A stretch of DNA of 64,000 nt from Actinacidiphila yeochonensis CN732 (GCF_000745345.1 NZ_JQNR01000005.1:310001-374000), one strand, 5' to 3'. Counted from the first letter of the stretch, positions 1 to 9,014 are shown. The notes: generated by a model not told the origin, from the sequence alone. Program-made: numbers and translations.

Positions 1-2
1 TC

Positions 3-1757
3 CACGACGAGCACGGCTCGCCCATGGTCATCGACTGGCGCGCGCCGGTCTCGCAGCCGTTCTACCGCGCCTCCCGCACCGAGCCGATGGACGTCCGGCT
101 GCGCCGCCGCTTCGGCTACACCGGCGGAGAGCTGACCGCGTACGAGGACGAGCACCTCGACGACGCCGCCGAGACGCAGGTCTCCAGCCGGCTGCTCCAG
201 GCGGAGATCGAGCGCCCGCGCGTCGGCCCGATGCGCGACATCGTCGCCACCATCCAGCCCGAGCAGGACGAGATCGTCCGCGCCGACATGTCCGGCACGG
301 TGTGCGTGCAGGGCGGGCCGGGCACCGGCAAGACCGCCGTCGGCCTGCACCGTGTGGCCTACCTGCTCTACGCGCACCGCGAGCGGCTGGCCCGCACCGG
401 CACGCTGGTCGTCGGACCGAACGCGTCCTTCCTGCGCTACATCGAGCAGGTGCTGCCGGCCCTCGGCGAGCTGCACGTCAAGCAGGCCACGGTGGACGGC
501 CTGGTGGCGCACGTGCCGGTGCGGGGCACGGACCAGGCCGCCACCGCCACCCTCAAGGGCGACGCGCGGATGGCGCTGGTGCTGCGCAACGCGGTGCGTT
601 CGGGCATCCGGATGCCGACCGAGCCGGTCATGGTGGTGCGCGGGTCGCGCCGCTGGCGGGTGGCGGCGTACGAGCTGGAGGAGATCGTCCGCGAGATGGC
701 CGCGCGCGACATCCGGTACGGCGCCGCCCGGGAGGCGCTGCCGCAGCGGATCGCGCACCTGGTGCTGGTGCGGATGGAGCACGCCGGGGAGGCGCCCGAC
801 GACCGGGTGCAGGACGCGGTGGCCCGCAACGCCGCGGTGAAGGCGGCCGTCAAGGAGTGCTGGCCGGCCGTCGACCCGAAGAAGCTGGTGCTGCGGCTGC
901 TGTCGGAGCCGGAGTTCCTGGCCTCGTGCGCGGACGGGGTGCTGACGGAGGAGGAGCAGCGGCTGCTGCTGTGGGAGAAGCCGGCCCGGGGGGTGGCCTC
1001 GGCCCGCTGGTCGGCGGCGGACGCGGTGCTGATCGACGAGGCCGCGGACCTGGTCCAGCGCACCCCGTCGCTGGGCCACGTGGTGCTGGACGAGGCGCAG
1101 GACCTGTCGCCGATGCAGTACCGGGCGGTGGGCCGGCGCTGCTCGACGGGGTCGGCGACCGTGCTCGGCGACCTGGCGCAGGGCACCACGCCGTGGGCGA
1201 CCGGGGCGTGGCGGGAGGCGCTGGAGCACCTGGGCAAGCCGGAGGCCCGGGTGGAGGAGCTGACCCGCGGCTTCCGCGTGCCGCGCGAGGTGATCGCGTA
1301 CGCCTCGCGGCTGCTGCCGGCCATCGCGCCGGGGCTGGCGCCGGCCACCTCGGTCCGGGAGTCGCGCGGCGCGCTGTCCGTGCGGCAGGTGGCGCCGGAC
1401 GCGCTGGACGCGGCGGTGCTGGCGGCCTGCCGGGACTCCCTGGAGCAGGAGGGGTCGATCGGCCTGATCGCCGCGGACGCCCGGCTGCCGGAGCTGGCGG
1501 CCGCGCTGGCCGCGGACGGCCTGCCGTACCTGGAGCCCGGTGAGGAGACCTCGGCGCAGGCCCGCCTCACGCTGGTGCCGGCCTCGCTGGCCAAGGGCCT
1601 GGAGTACGACTACGTGGTGCTGGACGACCCGGCCGCGATCGTGGCCGGGGAGCCCGACACCCGGACCGGGCTGCGCCGGCTGTACGTGTGCCTGACCCGT
1701 CCGGTGTCGGGGCTCACGGTGGTGCACGCCGACCCGCTCCCGGACGCGCTGGTCTGA
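3..1757 (+). CDS. helD: HelD-family RNA polymerase-recycling ATPase, 3' part only
   Basis: This is the C-terminal part of an SF1/UvrD-like ATPase of the HelD class. HelD proteins bind RNA polymerase and use ATP to strip it from stalled or nucleic-acid-bound states; some Streptomyces relatives protect against rifampicin. The frame is already open at base 3, reading HDEHGSPMVIDWRAP, so the start and the N-terminal coiled coil lie outside the window. The Walker A motif GGPGTGKT is at about 312-335. The Walker B-like motif VVLDEAQDLSPMQ is near 1081-1120. The C-terminal SF1 motifs SLAKGLEYDYVVLDD and LRRLYVCLTRP come just before the stop. The sugar-phosphate gene order downstream adds no functional hint. 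A plain UvrD/PcrA helicase is less likely because the sequence before Walker A is HelD-type. Confidence 0.88.
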   Translation, partial: HDEHGSPMVIDWRAPVSQPFYRASRTEPMDVRLRRRFGYTGGELTAYEDEHLDDAAETQVSSRLLQAEIERPRVGPMRDIVATIQPEQDEIVRADMSGTVCVQGGPGTGKTAVGLHRVAYLLYAHRERLARTGTLVVGPNASFLRYIEQVLPALGELHVKQATVDGLVAHVPVRGTDQAATATLKGDARMALVLRNAVRSGIRMPTEPVMVVRGSRRWRVAAYELEEIVREMAARDIRYGAAREALPQRIAHLVLVRMEHAGEAPDDRVQDAVARNAAVKAAVKECWPAVDPKKLVLRLLSEPEFLASCADGVLTEEEQRLLLWEKPARGVASARWSAADAVLIDEAADLVQRTPSLGHVVLDEAQDLSPMQYRAVGRRCSTGSATVLGDLAQGTTPWATGAWREALEHLGKPEARVEELTRGFRVPREVIAYASRLLPAIAPGLAPATSVRESRGALSVRQVAPDALDAAVLAACRDSLEQEGSIGLIAADARLPELAAALAADGLPYLEPGEETSAQARLTLVPASLAKGLEYDYVVLDDPAAIVAGEPDTRTGLRRLYVCLTRPVSGLTVVHADPLPDALV

Positions 1758-1850
1758 GCAGCTGACGGCCTGGGGCACGGCTCGGGTACCGCCCCCGGGC
1801 GCCGGGGCGGTTGAGGGGCCCGGTCGAGGGGCCCGGTCGAGGGGCCCGGT

Positions 1851-2561
1851 TCAGGCGACGGTCACGGGCGCGTCGACGGCCTCGCGCCAGGCCCGGACGG
1901 CCGCGGCGTCGACCGGGCCGGCCCAGCCGTCCCGGCGGACGGCGCCGCCCACGTGGAAGGCGTCCACCCCGGCCGCGCGCAGGGCCGGCACGTGGTCGAG
2001 CAGCAGCCCGCCGCCGACCAGCAGCCGGGGCTCGTAGCCGGGTTCGCCGTCGCGGGCCGCCTCCGCGCGCAGCACGTCCAGGCCGGCGCTGACACCCTCG
2101 GCCGAGCCGGCCGTGAGGTAGGCGTCCAGGCCGGGCAGGCCGGCGAGCTGGAGGCGCAGCGCGTCGCGGTCGACGGCCCGGTCGATGGCCCGGTGGAACG
2201 TCCAGGCGCAGCCCTCTATGACGTCGACCAGCGCGTAGACGGCGTCCATGTCGGCGTGGCCGCGCCCGTCCAGGAAGCCGAGGACGAACTCCTCGGCGCC
2301 CTCCGTGCGCAGTTCCTGCGCGGTCTCGCACAGGACGTCCAGCTCCTCGGCGCTTCCGGCGGCGAAGCCGTCGGACAGCCGCAGCATCACCCGCAGCGGC
2401 AGCGTGACCGCGGCCCTGATCCGGGCGAAGGCCGCGCGGGAGGGGGTCAGGCCGTCGGCCTCCATGGCGGCGACCAGTTCGAGGCGGTCCGCCCCGCCGT
2501 CCTGGGCCGCGCGCGCGTCCCGCGCGTTGAGGGCGATCACCTCGACGACTGGTCTAGACAT
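1851..2561 (-). CDS. cutC: CutC family TIM-barrel protein (copper homeostasis CutC)
   Basis: A 236-residue CutC-domain protein, full length for the family. CutC folds as a TIM barrel and is traditionally linked to copper tolerance, but the biochemical role is not settled. The N-terminus MSRPVVEVIALNARDARAA and the stretches AQDGGADRLELVA, FVLGFLDGRG and TFHRAIDR are typical of the family. I chose ATG 2561 because it starts the conserved first strand. The first codons after ATG are TCT AGA CCA, all very rare in this GC-rich genome, and together they form a DasR-type operator sequence (see the site at 2548-2563). MurQ and its regulator lie 2-4 kb away. A role tied to amino-sugar metabolism rather than copper is possible, but this is inference. 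Confidence 0.9.
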   Translation of the reverse strand: MSRPVVEVIALNARDARAAQDGGADRLELVAAMEADGLTPSRAAFARIRAAVTLPLRVMLRLSDGFAAGSAEELDVLCETAQELRTEGAEEFVLGFLDGRGHADMDAVYALVDVIEGCAWTFHRAIDRAVDRDALRLQLAGLPGLDAYLTAGSAEGVSAGLDVLRAEAARDGEPGYEPRLLVGGGLLLDHVPALRAAGVDAFHVGGAVRRDGWAGPVDAAAVRAWREAVDAPVTVA

Positions 2562-2563
2562 AT
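2548..2563. promoter_or_regulatory. Candidate dre operator (DasR-like) across the cutC start codon
   Basis: The plus-strand sequence ACTGGTCTAGACATAT matches the published DasR consensus ACTGGTCTAGACCACT at 13 of 16 positions, and the 12-base core ACTGGTCTAGAC is exact. It covers the cutC ATG and codons 2-5. A bound GntR-type repressor here would block cutC initiation. The consensus is from the literature; binding is inferred. Confidence 0.5.
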
Positions 2564-2827
2564 GAGCAAGGGTGCCACAGGGCGCCCTTCCGCAACAGCC
2601 GTCCAACCGTGATCCGCCCGCGCGCGGGCCCCACGCGGTACCCTGCGGCCCGCACACGTCCGGTACGGGCCCGCTTCGGATGCCGTTCCACCCGATTCCT
2701 GTGCGGCAAGGACCGGTTGAGGCCGGTTCGGGCGCGTTTCGGTCCCACCCCTGCACGAGAAGCAGGCCCGGGCAGCAGGCCGGGCCGGGGCCCGGTCAGC
2801 CCAGACTCGGTTCCGTTCAGGCCCGGT

Positions 2828-3499
2828 TCACGCCTCCAGCAGCTCCAGCTCCGTCGCCATGTTCCGGCGGGCCACCGACTCCCAGTGGTCGAAGCCGTAG
2901 TCGGTGCGGAACAGCCGCGGCAGGCCGAGGAGATGGCGCAGCACCGCGGCCCGGCCGGCGCGGAACCGCGGGTCGGGCACGAAGGCGTACTCCTCGCGCA
3001 CGGCGGCCGCGTAGGCGGCGTAGTCGGCCGGGTCGCCGGCCAGTACGGAGAGGTCGGCGTCGCACAGCACCTCGCCGTCGGCGTCCCCGTCGGCCGGGTC
3101 GTGGTCCACCGTCAGCCGTACCAGCCGGGCCACCTCGGCGGTGCGCCAGGCGTCCACCCCGGCCTCGGACAGCGCGCGCGTGGCGAGGGCGGCGCTGCGC
3201 TCCTCGTTCTCGTCGCGGTCGGGCCGGTAGACGGCGTCGTGGAACCAGGCCGCGAGGGCCACCGCGTCCGGGTCGTGCGCGTAGGCGGTCAGCTCGGCGG
3301 CCCGGCCGAGGACCGCGACCAGGTGGTCCAGCGTGTGGTAGCGCCGCTGCGGCTCGGCCCAGCGGGCGAGCAGTTCCCGGCCGTAGACGGCGGGTTCGGG
3401 GGCCTGCGCGTCCGCTGACTGGCAGCGCCGCAGCAGCTCGCACCACTCGGCGAGCAGGGCCTCGTAGCGGGGGTGAGCAGCGGCTCGGCTGTCGGGCAT
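2828..3499 (-). CDS. HD-domain metal-dependent phosphohydrolase
   Basis: A 223-residue protein of the HD superfamily, predicted metal-dependent phosphohydrolases of unknown substrate. Metal-ligand motifs are visible: YHTLDH at residues 54-59, the signature His-Asp pair in WFHDAVY at 87-88, and an acidic CDADL at 146-150. No second catalytic or sensory domain is present. ATG 3499 (MPDSRAAAHPRYEALL) was chosen. An in-frame ATG three codons upstream and a GTG further out remain possible, because no strong ribosome binding site separates them. The gene lies upstream of cutC on the same strand with a spacer of about 270 bases, so operon membership is uncertain. Confidence 0.82.
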   Translation of the reverse strand: MPDSRAAAHPRYEALLAEWCELLRRCQSADAQAPEPAVYGRELLARWAEPQRRYHTLDHLVAVLGRAAELTAYAHDPDAVALAAWFHDAVYRPDRDENEERSAALATRALSEAGVDAWRTAEVARLVRLTVDHDPADGDADGEVLCDADLSVLAGDPADYAAYAAAVREEYAFVPDPRFRAGRAAVLRHLLGLPRLFRTDYGFDHWESVARRNMATELELLEA

Positions 3500-3725
3500 G
3501 CGGATCATTGTGCGGCATGACACGCCGCTCGGTGACATCGGACCCGAGTGGCCTGAATCCGCCGTTCCGCCGGGCCCGTGACCGGCCCGGCTCTCCTGTC
3601 ACGGGCGTACCCAGGCACCTCGGCGGACCCTCGCGCGGGCCGGCAAGAGGCCGGGAAGAGGCCGGGAAGGGACCGGGACGGGGCCGGGACGGGGGTACGG
3701 CGGCGGGCGCGCGCATGATGGAGGC

Positions 3726-4220
<495 letters not shown>

Positions 4221-4335
4221 GCGGCGGCACCGCTGTCGCGGCGGTACGGCGGTGCGGGGTACGGCGGACCCGCGCCGTAGCCGGGCCGCACGGCCGGTGG
4301 AGCGGGCCCGCACGCCGGGCCCGCTCCACCCCTTT

Positions 4336-4380
4336 CGGCTGCTCCGGCTGCTCCGGCTGCTCCGGCTGCTCCGGCTCCTC
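4336..4380. repeat. 9-bp tandem repeat, five units
   Basis: Five units of CGGCTGCTC, the last with one change, lie between the convergent gpx and murQ stops. It is a simple GC-rich array with no obvious hairpin. Copy-number variation between strains would be expected. Confidence 0.8.
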
Positions 4381-4411
4381 CCCCGTTCCGGAGGCCGCCG
4401 GCCGCCCGGGC

Positions 4412-5344
4412 TCAGCGGTGCGCGGCCTCCAGCGCCGCCCGCAGGTGGCCGCCGGACTCGGCGAGCAGCCGCGCGGCGGTCCCGGCGTCCACCTGTGCGA
4501 GCAGCGTGAGGATGGCCGGCTTCACCTCGCCGTCGGTGGCGGTCAGCGCCTCCTCGATGGCCTCGTCGGGCGCCCCGGTGGCCAGCGCGACGATCCGCCG
4601 GGAGCGCGCCCGCAGCTTCTCGTTGGAGGCGCGCACGTCCACCATGAGGTTCCCGTAGGTCTTGCCCAGCCGGATCATGGTGATCGTCGAGAGCATGTTC
4701 AGCACCAGCTTCTGCGCGGTGCCGGCCTTCAGCCGGGTGGAGCCGGAGACGATCTCGGCGCCCACCACCACCTCGATCCCGTGGTCCGCCGCCGCGGCCA
4801 GCGGGGAGCCGGCGTTGCAGGCGAGCCCGACCGTCAGGGCTCCGACGGAGCGGGCGTACTCCACGGCGCCCACCGCGTAGGGGGTGCGGCCGGAGGCGGA
4901 GACGCCGACGACGGTGTCGGCGGCCGTGACGCCGAGCTGCCGGAGGTCGGCCGCGGCCAGCTCCGGGCTGTCCTCGGCGCCCTCGATCGAGGTGATGATG
5001 GCCTGCGGGCCGCCGGCGATCAGGCCCACCACCTCGCCGCCCGGGGTGGTGTTGAAGGTCGGCGGGCACTCGCTGGCGTCGAGCACCCCGAGCCGTCCGG
5101 CGGTGCCGGCCCCGGCGTAGACCAGCCGGCCGCCGCGCGCCATGCGCTCGGCGATGCCGTCGATGGCCGCGGCGATCCGCGGCAGCTCGCCGGCGACCGC
5201 GGCCGGCACGCTCTGGTCCTCGCCGTTCATGATCCGAGCGATGTCCAGGGTGGTCAACCGGTCGATCTCGGCGAGGTCCGGCCGGAACGCCTCGGTGGTC
5301 AGCGTCTCCAACTCCCGGCGCAGGTCGGTGTACTGGTCGGTCAT
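4412..5344 (-). CDS. murQ: N-acetylmuramic acid 6-phosphate etherase MurQ
   Basis: A 310-residue SIS-domain enzyme. MurQ cleaves the lactyl ether of MurNAc-6-phosphate to give GlcNAc-6-phosphate and D-lactate, feeding cell-wall sugar into the NagA pathway. Visible signatures are AEIDRLTTLDIARIMN near the start, YAGAGTAGRLGVLDASECPPT at 77-95 with Glu92 as the equivalent of the catalytic acid in E. coli MurQ, the second SIS motif VGVSASGRTPYA, and the C-terminal three-helix region. ATG 5344 (MTDQYTDLRREL) has AAAGGA 14 bases upstream; an ATG five codons earlier (5359) is an alternative start. It lies downstream of a MurR/RpiR regulator on the same strand, matching the E. coli murR-murQ pairing, but no PTS transporter is adjacent. 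Confidence 0.94.
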   Translation of the reverse strand: MTDQYTDLRRELETLTTEAFRPDLAEIDRLTTLDIARIMNGEDQSVPAAVAGELPRIAAAIDGIAERMARGGRLVYAGAGTAGRLGVLDASECPPTFNTTPGGEVVGLIAGGPQAIITSIEGAEDSPELAAADLRQLGVTAADTVVGVSASGRTPYAVGAVEYARSVGALTVGLACNAGSPLAAAADHGIEVVVGAEIVSGSTRLKAGTAQKLVLNMLSTITMIRLGKTYGNLMVDVRASNEKLRARSRRIVALATGAPDEAIEEALTATDGEVKPAILTLLAQVDAGTAARLLAESGGHLRAALEAAHR

Positions 5345-5359
5345 GTGCGGCTCGTTCAT

Positions 5360-5801
5360 CCTTTGGGCATCGGTGCGGCGGTGGGGGTCGCCGCGCACCA
5401 CGGGGTCGTCAGCATCACGGGGTCGTGAGTGGATCGTACGGAAGGCTGCGTATGGGCGGCTGTGCGCCGCTCTGGTCGGGTTCGGACCGCTTCGGGCGGC
5501 GCGTCCGGGCGGACGCCCCCTTCCCGGCTCCCGACGGTGGGCGCGGCCCGGCCCGCGGTCCGCCGCGACGCGCGCCGGGCCCGCGAGACGGCGGAGCAGC
5601 GGGGCAGCGGAGGCAGCCGGGGCAGCGGGGCGCGGACGGGACGGCGGTTGACGGACGGCAGGACGGCGGCCGGGGGGACGACCCGGGGCGTCCGTTCTCC
5701 CGCCGCCCGGCGGCCTCCGCCCGTCACCTGTGCCACCCCACCCCGCCACCCCGCCGTCCCGGTCCGCCGCCGCCGCTCGTCCGCTCCTTCGATCAGCCGG
5801 T
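5360..5801. other. murQ-murR intergenic region, no gene seen
   Basis: About 440 bases of very GC-rich sequence between the murR stop and the murQ start. No gene or convincing terminator is visible. The length suggests that murQ has its own promoter here. Confidence 0.4.
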
Positions 5802-6770
5802 TCAGCGGCCGCGTGCGCCCCGGGCGGTGTGCCGGTGCGCCAGGGCCTCGTAGGAGGCGGACAGCGCCGGGGCGGCCGCGTCGTAGGTGCGCTGCGCGAC
5901 GCCGATGAACAGGCAGTCGACGACGAGGAGTTGCCCGGTCCGGCTGGACATCGCGGCCGGCCGCAGCTCGGTCTCGCGGGAACAGGAGGTGGTGAGCACG
6001 ATGTCGGCGTACTGCGTGACCGGGGAGTCGGAGCGGCCGGTGATCGCGATGGTGGTGGCGCCGCGCTCGAAGGCGGCCCGCAGCGGCTCGATCACGTCGT
6101 AGGTGTTGCCCGAGTGGGTGATCGCCAACGCCACGTCGCCGCCGCGCAGTTGCACGGCGTTGGTGACCGCCAGGTGCGGGTCCACGTGGGCGTGCGCGAT
6201 CAGCCCTATGCGCAGCAGCTTCTGCGCGAGGTCCTGGCCGACCAGGCCGGAGGCGGCGATCCCGTACACGTCGGTGCGCCGTGCGGCGGCCAACGCCGCT
6301 ACGGCGGCCTCCAGTTGGACGGTGTCGAGCTGCGACGCGGTGTCCGCGAGCGTCTGCTGCTCCTCCAGCGCGAGCTTGGTGACGACGTCGGCGAGCGGGT
6401 CGTCGACGGCGATGTCGGCGGTGACCGCGGGCGCCGCGCCGGTGGCCTGCTGTGCGGCCAGCGCGGCCAGCGCCAGCCGCAGGTCCCGGTAGCCGGGGTA
6501 GCCCAGCAGCCGCGCGGTGCGTACGACAGTGGCCTCGGAGGTGCCGGTGTGCACGGCCAGGGCGGTGACGGTGAGGTGGGAGCAGCCGGCCGGGTCGCTC
6601 GCGACGGCCTCCGCGACCCGCTGCATGGAGCGGGTCATGGAGGGGGCGAGGGTGCGGACCTTGGCGGCCAGGGCCCCCGGGTCGGGGGGCGTGACAGGGG
6701 CGACGGGCGCGCCGGGGACGCGGAGCGCGCGCACGTTCGGTGAGAAAGTTTCCTTCACGCTGTAGGTCAC
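5802..6770 (-). CDS. MurR/RpiR family transcriptional regulator
   Basis: A 322-residue regulator with an N-terminal RpiR-type helix-turn-helix (about residues 45-110, including LTVTALAVHTGTSEATVVRTARLLGYPG) and a C-terminal SIS sugar-phosphate binding domain (HSGNTYDVIEPLRAAFERGA, ITGRSDSPVTQYADI). Such regulators sense phosphosugars. Given murQ downstream, MurNAc-6-P or GlcNAc-6-P is the likely ligand; this is inference. The start is uncertain: GTG 6770 gives the length quoted, and GTG 6758 (VKETFSPNV) is four codons in. Two small palindromes at the 5' end (6744-6752 and 6774-6790) are candidate autoregulatory operators. Confidence 0.92.
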   Translation of the reverse strand: MTYSVKETFSPNVRALRVPGAPVAPVTPPDPGALAAKVRTLAPSMTRSMQRVAEAVASDPAGCSHLTVTALAVHTGTSEATVVRTARLLGYPGYRDLRLALAALAAQQATGAAPAVTADIAVDDPLADVVTKLALEEQQTLADTASQLDTVQLEAAVAALAAARRTDVYGIAASGLVGQDLAQKLLRIGLIAHAHVDPHLAVTNAVQLRGGDVALAITHSGNTYDVIEPLRAAFERGATTIAITGRSDSPVTQYADIVLTTSCSRETELRPAAMSSRTGQLLVVDCLFIGVAQRTYDAAAPALSASYEALAHRHTARGARGR

Positions 6771-6773
6771 CCA

Positions 6774-6790
6774 ATGAAAGGTATTTTCAT
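6774..6790. promoter_or_regulatory. Candidate MurR/RpiR operator palindrome
   Basis: ATGAAAGGTATTTTCAT has perfect 6-base arms (ATGAAA/TTTCAT) around a 5-base centre, in an AT-rich pocket immediately upstream of the murR-like start. A second, odd-centred palindrome, GAAAGTTTC, lies at 6744-6752 inside the first codons. RpiR-family operators often carry GAAA/TTTC half-sites, and this spacing suits autorepression. Function is inferred. Confidence 0.45.
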
Positions 6791-7008
6791 GCCCCCGGAG
6801 GCGTCAAGCCCCCGGCCCGCCGATCCGGACGGCCCGTACGCCCCCTCCCGGGCCGCCGACGGGCCCACCGGAGCGCCGCTCACGCCTCGGCGGCTCCTCA
6901 AGGTGACACTCAGGTCACGCACGGCGTGGCGCAGTGGCGCTCCGACCTGCACCATGCCAAGCGGGGCCGACCGGGCCCGCGGGCGGTACGCACCCCGGTG
7001 GGCCCGGG

Positions 7009-7591
7009 TCAGCTCCCCGAACCGGCCACCGGGCCACCGTCCGGGGCGCCCTCGTCGTCCAGCAGCGCGCGCAGCGCGGGCCGCAGCAGGGCGGCCGCAC
7101 GGGCGGCCTCGGCCTCCCGCAGCACGGGGAGCTCCAGGAGCTGGTGGGCGATGGTGACGCCCAGGACGGCGGCGACCGACAGGGCGGCTCGCAGCTCCAC
7201 GTCCCCGTCGGCGGCCGCGCTCGCCTCGCTTCCGGCGGCTCCGCCGTCCGCCCGGCCATCGCGCCGGCCCTCGCGCAGGCCCTCGCCGACCGCCCGTACC
7301 TGCCGGCCCAGCGCCTCGCGCGCCCGCTCCGCGCTGGCGGGGTCGGTGAGCATCGAGCGCAGCATGGCGAGCGTCGCCTCGGGCAGCCCGCCGAGCTTGA
7401 GGCCCAGCGAGGGCGAGCAGGTGGTCGACCAGGGCGTCCGGGCCCGCGCCGTGCGGAACCGTCTCCCCGCCCCGGATCGCCGCGGCGAACAGCCCCCGCT
7501 TGGTGCCGAAGTACTGCATGACGAGCGAGGGGTCGACCTCGGCCGCCGTCGCGACGGCCCGGATCGTGGTGCGCTCGAAGCCGCGCTCGGG
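7009..7591 (-). pseudogene. TetR-family regulator, 5'-truncated and frameshifted
   Basis: A broken TetR regulator. Reading leftward, the DNA-binding part begins mid-helix with ERGFERTTIRAVATAAEVDPSLVMQYFGTKRGLF, so the usual first 15-20 residues and the start codon are gone. After LVDHLLA the frame is lost, and the rest (SLGLKLGGLPEATLAMLRSML, through the C-terminal ligand domain to GPVAGSGS) lies in another frame. A single extra C in the run at 7411-7413 explains the shift (GCC TCG expected, GCCCTCG present). The truncation abuts a similarly beheaded NTF2-fold fragment on the other strand at about 7590. The frameshift could be an assembly error, but the missing 5' end could not. Confidence 0.8.
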
Positions 7592-7816
7592 TACCGCGCC
7601 GCCTGGGGGGCGATGCCGGCGGCGGTCCTGGACATCGAGGAGGTCTCCTTCCACGAGACCGCCGACCCCGGGGTGGTCGTGGCCGAGCAGGTGGTGGTGG
7701 CCGCGCCGCCCGGCGGGGCCGCTTTCCGGGTGCCGGGCCTGCTCGTCATCGAGGTCCGCGGCGGTCTGATCCGCCGGACCCGCGACTACGTCGACGCACT
7801 GGCCGTCCGCCCCGGC
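7592..7816 (+). pseudogene. NTF2/SnoaL-like protein, N-terminal half missing
   Basis: About 75 codons encode the C-terminal half of a SnoaL/ketosteroid-isomerase-like fold: YRAAWGAMPAAVLDIEEV, HETADPGVVVAEQ, FRVPGLLVIEVRGGLI, RDYVDALAV. The first helices that every NTF2 fold needs are absent. The sequence abuts the truncated TetR directly at about 7590. No stop follows in frame before 8647, so the natural C-terminus is degraded too. It was probably the target of the adjacent TetR, now lost with it. Confidence 0.7.
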
Positions 7817-7919
7817 CCGGCCGCCGGGCAGCCGCTCCGGGCGGGCAGTGCCGCGGGCGGGCGGGCCGTCGCCGGGGGCCGTGGCGCGGCTTCCGGGCCG
7901 GGGCGGCGAGAATGGACGC

Positions 7920-8357
7920 ATGGACAACGGCCACGACGACGCCCCGAACAGCCCCGGTACCCCCGACGGGCGGGACGCCGAGGCCGTGCTGCACCGCGCC
8001 CGCGCCCGCGTGCTGGCCGACCTCACCGCGCGCGGCGCCGCCGGGCCGGAGGCCGTCTCGATGCTGGAGGAGGCGGTCAGCTCCCGCCGCTGGTGGCTGG
8101 AGCAGTGGGCGGACGGCGCCGAGTTCGTCCCCGGGCTGGTGGCCCAGGACGTGCAGGACGCGCTGCTGGAGGTGTTCGGCCGCTGGCCGCTGTGCCCGCT
8201 GTGCGACGACCCGCACGCCCTCGCGGTGGAGCCGGAGCTGGGCCCCGACCCGCACTGGGTGTGCGAGGCGCGCGGGGTCGGGATCGCCCCGGTCGGCTCC
8301 CTCGGAGCCGGCCCGGACGAACCGCGGGGGCCGCAGGAGCCGCGGGAGCCCCGGTGA
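7920..8357 (+). CDS. Uncharacterised 145-residue protein with a CPLC motif
   Basis: I do not recognise a named family. The protein is mostly helical and acidic (AEAVLHRARARVLADLTARG, SSRRWWLEQWADGAEFVPGLVAQDVQDALLEVFG). It then has a short CPLCDDPHALAVEPELG stretch followed by PHWVCEARG, which could hold a small metal site made of Cys-x2-Cys, His and Cys. ATG 7920 is used; GAGA lies about 8 bases upstream. Its TGA overlaps the GTG of the DUF4031 gene by 4 bases (GTGA), so the two are probably co-translated. Confidence 0.7.
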   Translation: MDNGHDDAPNSPGTPDGRDAEAVLHRARARVLADLTARGAAGPEAVSMLEEAVSSRRWWLEQWADGAEFVPGLVAQDVQDALLEVFGRWPLCPLCDDPHALAVEPELGPDPHWVCEARGVGIAPVGSLGAGPDEPRGPQEPREPR

Positions 8358-8647
8358 CCGTGTACATCGACCCGCCGACCTGGCCCGGCCACGGACGGTT
8401 GTGGTCGCACATGGTGAGCGACGCCTCCTACGAGGAGCTGCACGCGTTCGCCGACCGCCTCGGCGTCCCGCCGCGCGCCTTCGAGCGGGACCACTACGAC
8501 ATCGCGCAGACCCGGTACGCGGCCGCGGTGGCCCTCGGCGCGGTCCCCGTCGGCTCGAAGGAGCTGGTGCGCCGCCTCACCGGCGCCGGCCTGCGCCGCC
8601 GCAAGTACCAGGGCGGCGGCGCACCGGCCGGCTCCGCCTCCGCGTAG
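8354..8647 (+). CDS. DUF4031 domain protein
   Basis: A 97-residue protein that is almost entirely a DUF4031 domain. It opens with VTVYIDPPTWPGHGRLWSHMVSD and carries SYEELHAFADRLGVPPRAFERDHYDI and GSKELVRRLTGAGLR. The function is unknown. The GTG start at 8354 overlaps the preceding stop, a hallmark of translational coupling. The last ten residues (GGGAPAGSASA) are a low-complexity tail. Confidence 0.85.
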   Translation: MTVYIDPPTWPGHGRLWSHMVSDASYEELHAFADRLGVPPRAFERDHYDIAQTRYAAAVALGAVPVGSKELVRRLTGAGLRRRKYQGGGAPAGSASA

Positions 8648-9014
8648 CGGCACCCGGCACCGTCCCGGCGCGCGGCCCTTCTCGGACCGCGCGCCGTCCG
8701 CTCGCCGTCCACTCCCTGCCCGCTCCCTGCCCGCTCCCCGCCTGCTCCCCGCCTGCTCGCCGCCTGCTCGCCGTCCGCCGGGCGGCCGGATCGGGAACAG
8801 CGCGCGGCAACGGGATGAACTGGACGGCCAGAACGGGCCGTTCCCGGCAGTTCGCCCCCATGGGCCGCGTACACCGGCGTTGTTGGCGTCCAATAGTGTG
8901 CACTGCGGCCGGTCCACGTCGTACGGTGCCGCAACGACCACGAGTGGGACCCGAGTTGCGCACCGGCGAGTCCAGCGGGTATCCACAGCGGGTGACGCTG
9001 GGAGAAGGTGAGCC
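8648..9014. other. Intergenic region with CGCTCCCTGCC-type short repeats
   Basis: About 370 bases with no gene. Bases 8699-8770 hold imperfect tandem 10-mers of the type cgctccctgcc/cctgctcgccg. The promoter of the YihY gene should lie in the less GC-rich part at 8860-8950, but I could not fix -35/-10 boxes. Confidence 0.4.

Noticed and set aside
4336..4380. CRISPR-like array
   Set aside because: A 9-bp unit with no spacers; a simple tandem repeat. The same applies to the arrays at 15191, 17918 and 48706.
6774..7157. A plus-strand frame starting next to the murR-like gene
   Set aside because: It starts inside an operator-like palindrome and lies antisense to the TetR remnant; no protein-like pattern.
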